From assembly GCA_018335935.1 (NCBI GenBank), contig JAGXRG010000063.1, positions 1 through 64,000 on the forward strand: a stretch of DNA of 64,000 nt, in the 5' to 3' direction. This document shows, one piece after another, positions 62,927 through 64,000 of this stretch. The position numbers and the translations under genes are program-made. Every line of letters begins with the position of its first letter. Within the stretch, counting starts at the first letter, position 1. This DNA is from Chitinophagaceae bacterium (GTDB lineage Bacteria; Bacteroidota; Bacteroidia; Chitinophagales; Chitinophagaceae). The notes below the pieces were generated by a model. It was not told where the DNA came from. It saw only the letters and a list, made by a program, of their open reading frames with translations, and did no database searches.

Positions 62927-63289
62927 TTATTTTTTAATTAGAAACCGATACGAAGATTTTCCGCCATTTTGGTCATACACATCGATTATAATGTATGTAT
63001 TGGCAGTTATTCCTGTAATTAAATAAGAGAAATCATATTCTGTTTTATTCTTGGCTGTTGATTCATCAAGTATAAAATAAGTAGACTGGCCTTCTTTTGT
63101 TAGAATTACTCTATCTAATCTAACAAAAGAACTAATATGCCCTGTTATTCTATACTCTCCATTTGCATCAGCAGTACCTTCACTAATATTATTAGTAAAA
63201 GTAAGTTGGGGCAATGAAACATCTTTTTTGCAAGAAGCGAAAAAACTGAAAAAGATTACTGATAGTAGTAAATAAGATTTTATGTTCAT
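62927..63289 (-). CDS. Small lipoprotein of unknown function
   Basis: The 120-residue protein has a lipobox (FFASC, Cys20), then KKDVSLPQLTF, and a single beta-sandwich-like domain (TADANGEYRITGHI, YIIIDVYDQNGGKSSYRF). It is probably a fibronectin/Ig-like surface lipoprotein. It lies 31 bases after the substrate-binding protein gene on the same strand. Confidence 0.75.
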   Translation of the reverse strand: MNIKSYLLLSVIFFSFFASCKKDVSLPQLTFTNNISEGTADANGEYRITGHISSFVRLDRVILTKEGQSTYFILDESTAKNKTEYDFSYLITGITANTYIIIDVYDQNGGKSSYRFLIKK

Positions 63290-63320
63290 TTTGCTTTTTT
63301 TAAATTGCTATTAATTAAAA

Positions 63321-64000
63321 TTAATTTATAGATTCGAAACTAGAATCAAGAGTTATGCCAAATTGCAGAGCTACTTTTGAATTGTATACTTTAGTTCTCT
63401 TTTTAACCATTTGCCATTGCAAATCTTTGGTAGATTTTGTTTTTAAATATTCTGCCGCTTGTTCACCTGCCTGATAACCCCAAGCATACATATCTGCACC
63501 ATAAGCAGCAACTGCACCTCGAGCCACTAAACCTGCTTCACTGGTAAATACTGGCACTTTTGCATGATTACATGCTTGTATAATAGTTTCGAAAGATGCA
63601 AATACTACATTATCAGGATTTGCAAAAAATGCATCAATATTTTTTGATAATAATGATTGTGTCACTAATTGTGTTTCTGCACTTGAATTTACAGGCAAAC
63701 TCACTAACTCAATATTCATTTGTTGAGCCAAAGTTTTTATTCGATTTAATGCATCAACACTTTGTGGTTCGCTTTGGTTGAAAATCATTCCCACTTTAAT
63801 CTTTTCTTTCTTGCTCAATAATTTTGGAATTAATCCAAATGAAGTATCAATATAACTTAAATCTTCCCCTACTCCATAAAGATTGGTTGGAGATCTTCCA
63901 TCAACAGCATTTATTTTCATGAGTTCGGGTTTTGGCGAAACCATCATAAATACTGGAATATCTTTTATATTTTGAATAGCTGTAATAGTTGATATAGAAG
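63321..64000 (-). CDS. ABC transporter substrate-binding protein (partial, 5' end outside the window)
   Basis: The reading frame stays open to position 64000, so this is the C-terminal part (226 or more residues) of a longer protein. The visible sequence resembles PF04392-type substrate-binding proteins: NIKDIPVFMMVSP, KIKVGMIFNQSEPQSVDALNRIKTLA, SLLSKNIDAFFANPDNVVF, HAKVPVFTSEAGLVARGAVAAYGADMY and YQAGEQAAEYL. These proteins bind tryptophan or related ligands for an ABC importer. The family match comes from memory of the pattern; the ligand is not determinable. Confidence 0.85.
   Translation of the reverse strand, partial: SISTITAIQNIKDIPVFMMVSPKPELMKINAVDGRSPTNLYGVGEDLSYIDTSFGLIPKLLSKKEKIKVGMIFNQSEPQSVDALNRIKTLAQQMNIELVSLPVNSSAETQLVTQSLLSKNIDAFFANPDNVVFASFETIIQACNHAKVPVFTSEAGLVARGAVAAYGADMYAWGYQAGEQAAEYLKTKSTKDLQWQMVKKRTKVYNSKVALQFGITLDSSFESIN

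Overview
This window looks like chromosomal DNA of a free-living member of the Bacteroidota, most likely order Chitinophagales. The evidence is a strongly AT-rich composition, promoter -7 boxes of the TAnnTTTG type, near absence of Shine-Dalgarno sequences, a one-chain PurL, the exbB-exbD-exbD-tonB layout, DUF3857 protein pairs, and GIY-YIG and RAYT small mobile elements. The order-level placement is inference; the phylum is well supported. Most of the window is ordinary core metabolism, with a few short, unusual non-coding and mobile stretches.

Layout. 1-350: two near-identical copies of a 150-bp block holding four small terminator-ended modules that look like a tandem sRNA array. 351-7879 (minus): a secreted GH2-GH53 galactan-degrading fusion enzyme, an orphan PAS-rich histidine kinase and mnmE. 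7971-11017 (minus): a TonB energy-transduction operon. 11259-14450: a helicase-nuclease. 15034-16101: prfA, followed by a RAYT/REP element (about 16102-16892) that carries a frameshifted transposase and is bordered by a repeat of the last codons of prfA. 16917-18194: tyrS. 18349-30021: a guanine-type purine riboswitch in front of purL-purC-purF-purM-purN-purH-purD and a MATE transporter. 30027-33940: a pair of DUF3857/transglutaminase-fold proteins. 34067-34624: tRNA-Ser(GGA) followed by two partial tRNA-Ser copies, one intact GIY-YIG endonuclease gene and one internally deleted copy. 34733-39715: TatD, an intergenic structured-RNA candidate, two amino-acid transporters and CorA. 39738-46307 (minus): a six-gene run with a PIG-L deacetylase, two micro-ORFs, a sodium symporter, pdxA and mutY. 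46394-51831: a Pif1-type helicase, an M16 peptidase pair and a small membrane protein. 51824-53937 (minus): a hydrolase, a small conserved protein and pyrF. 54052-56787: folB, a TPR protein, an acyl-CoA-binding protein and an Fe-S membrane protein. 56784-60337 (minus): an OmpR-type two-component system, a DUF423 protein, aroK and a lipoprotein. 60418-61602: glutaryl-CoA dehydrogenase. 61726-62902: HigBA and an exported flavodoxin. 62927-64000: a lipoprotein and the 3' part of an ABC substrate-binding protein that runs off the window.

How the genes work together. The pur operon encodes seven proteins covering the path from PRPP to IMP except the PurE/PurK and PurB steps, under a riboswitch whose core bases fit guanine recognition. 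ExbB, two ExbDs and TonB form one energising complex for outer-membrane uptake. The three most interesting non-core signals are the sRNA-like array at the left edge with a related element at 35573-35680, the tRNA-Ser/GIY-YIG cassettes at 34.1-34.6 kb, and the RAYT element with its copy of the prfA 3' end.
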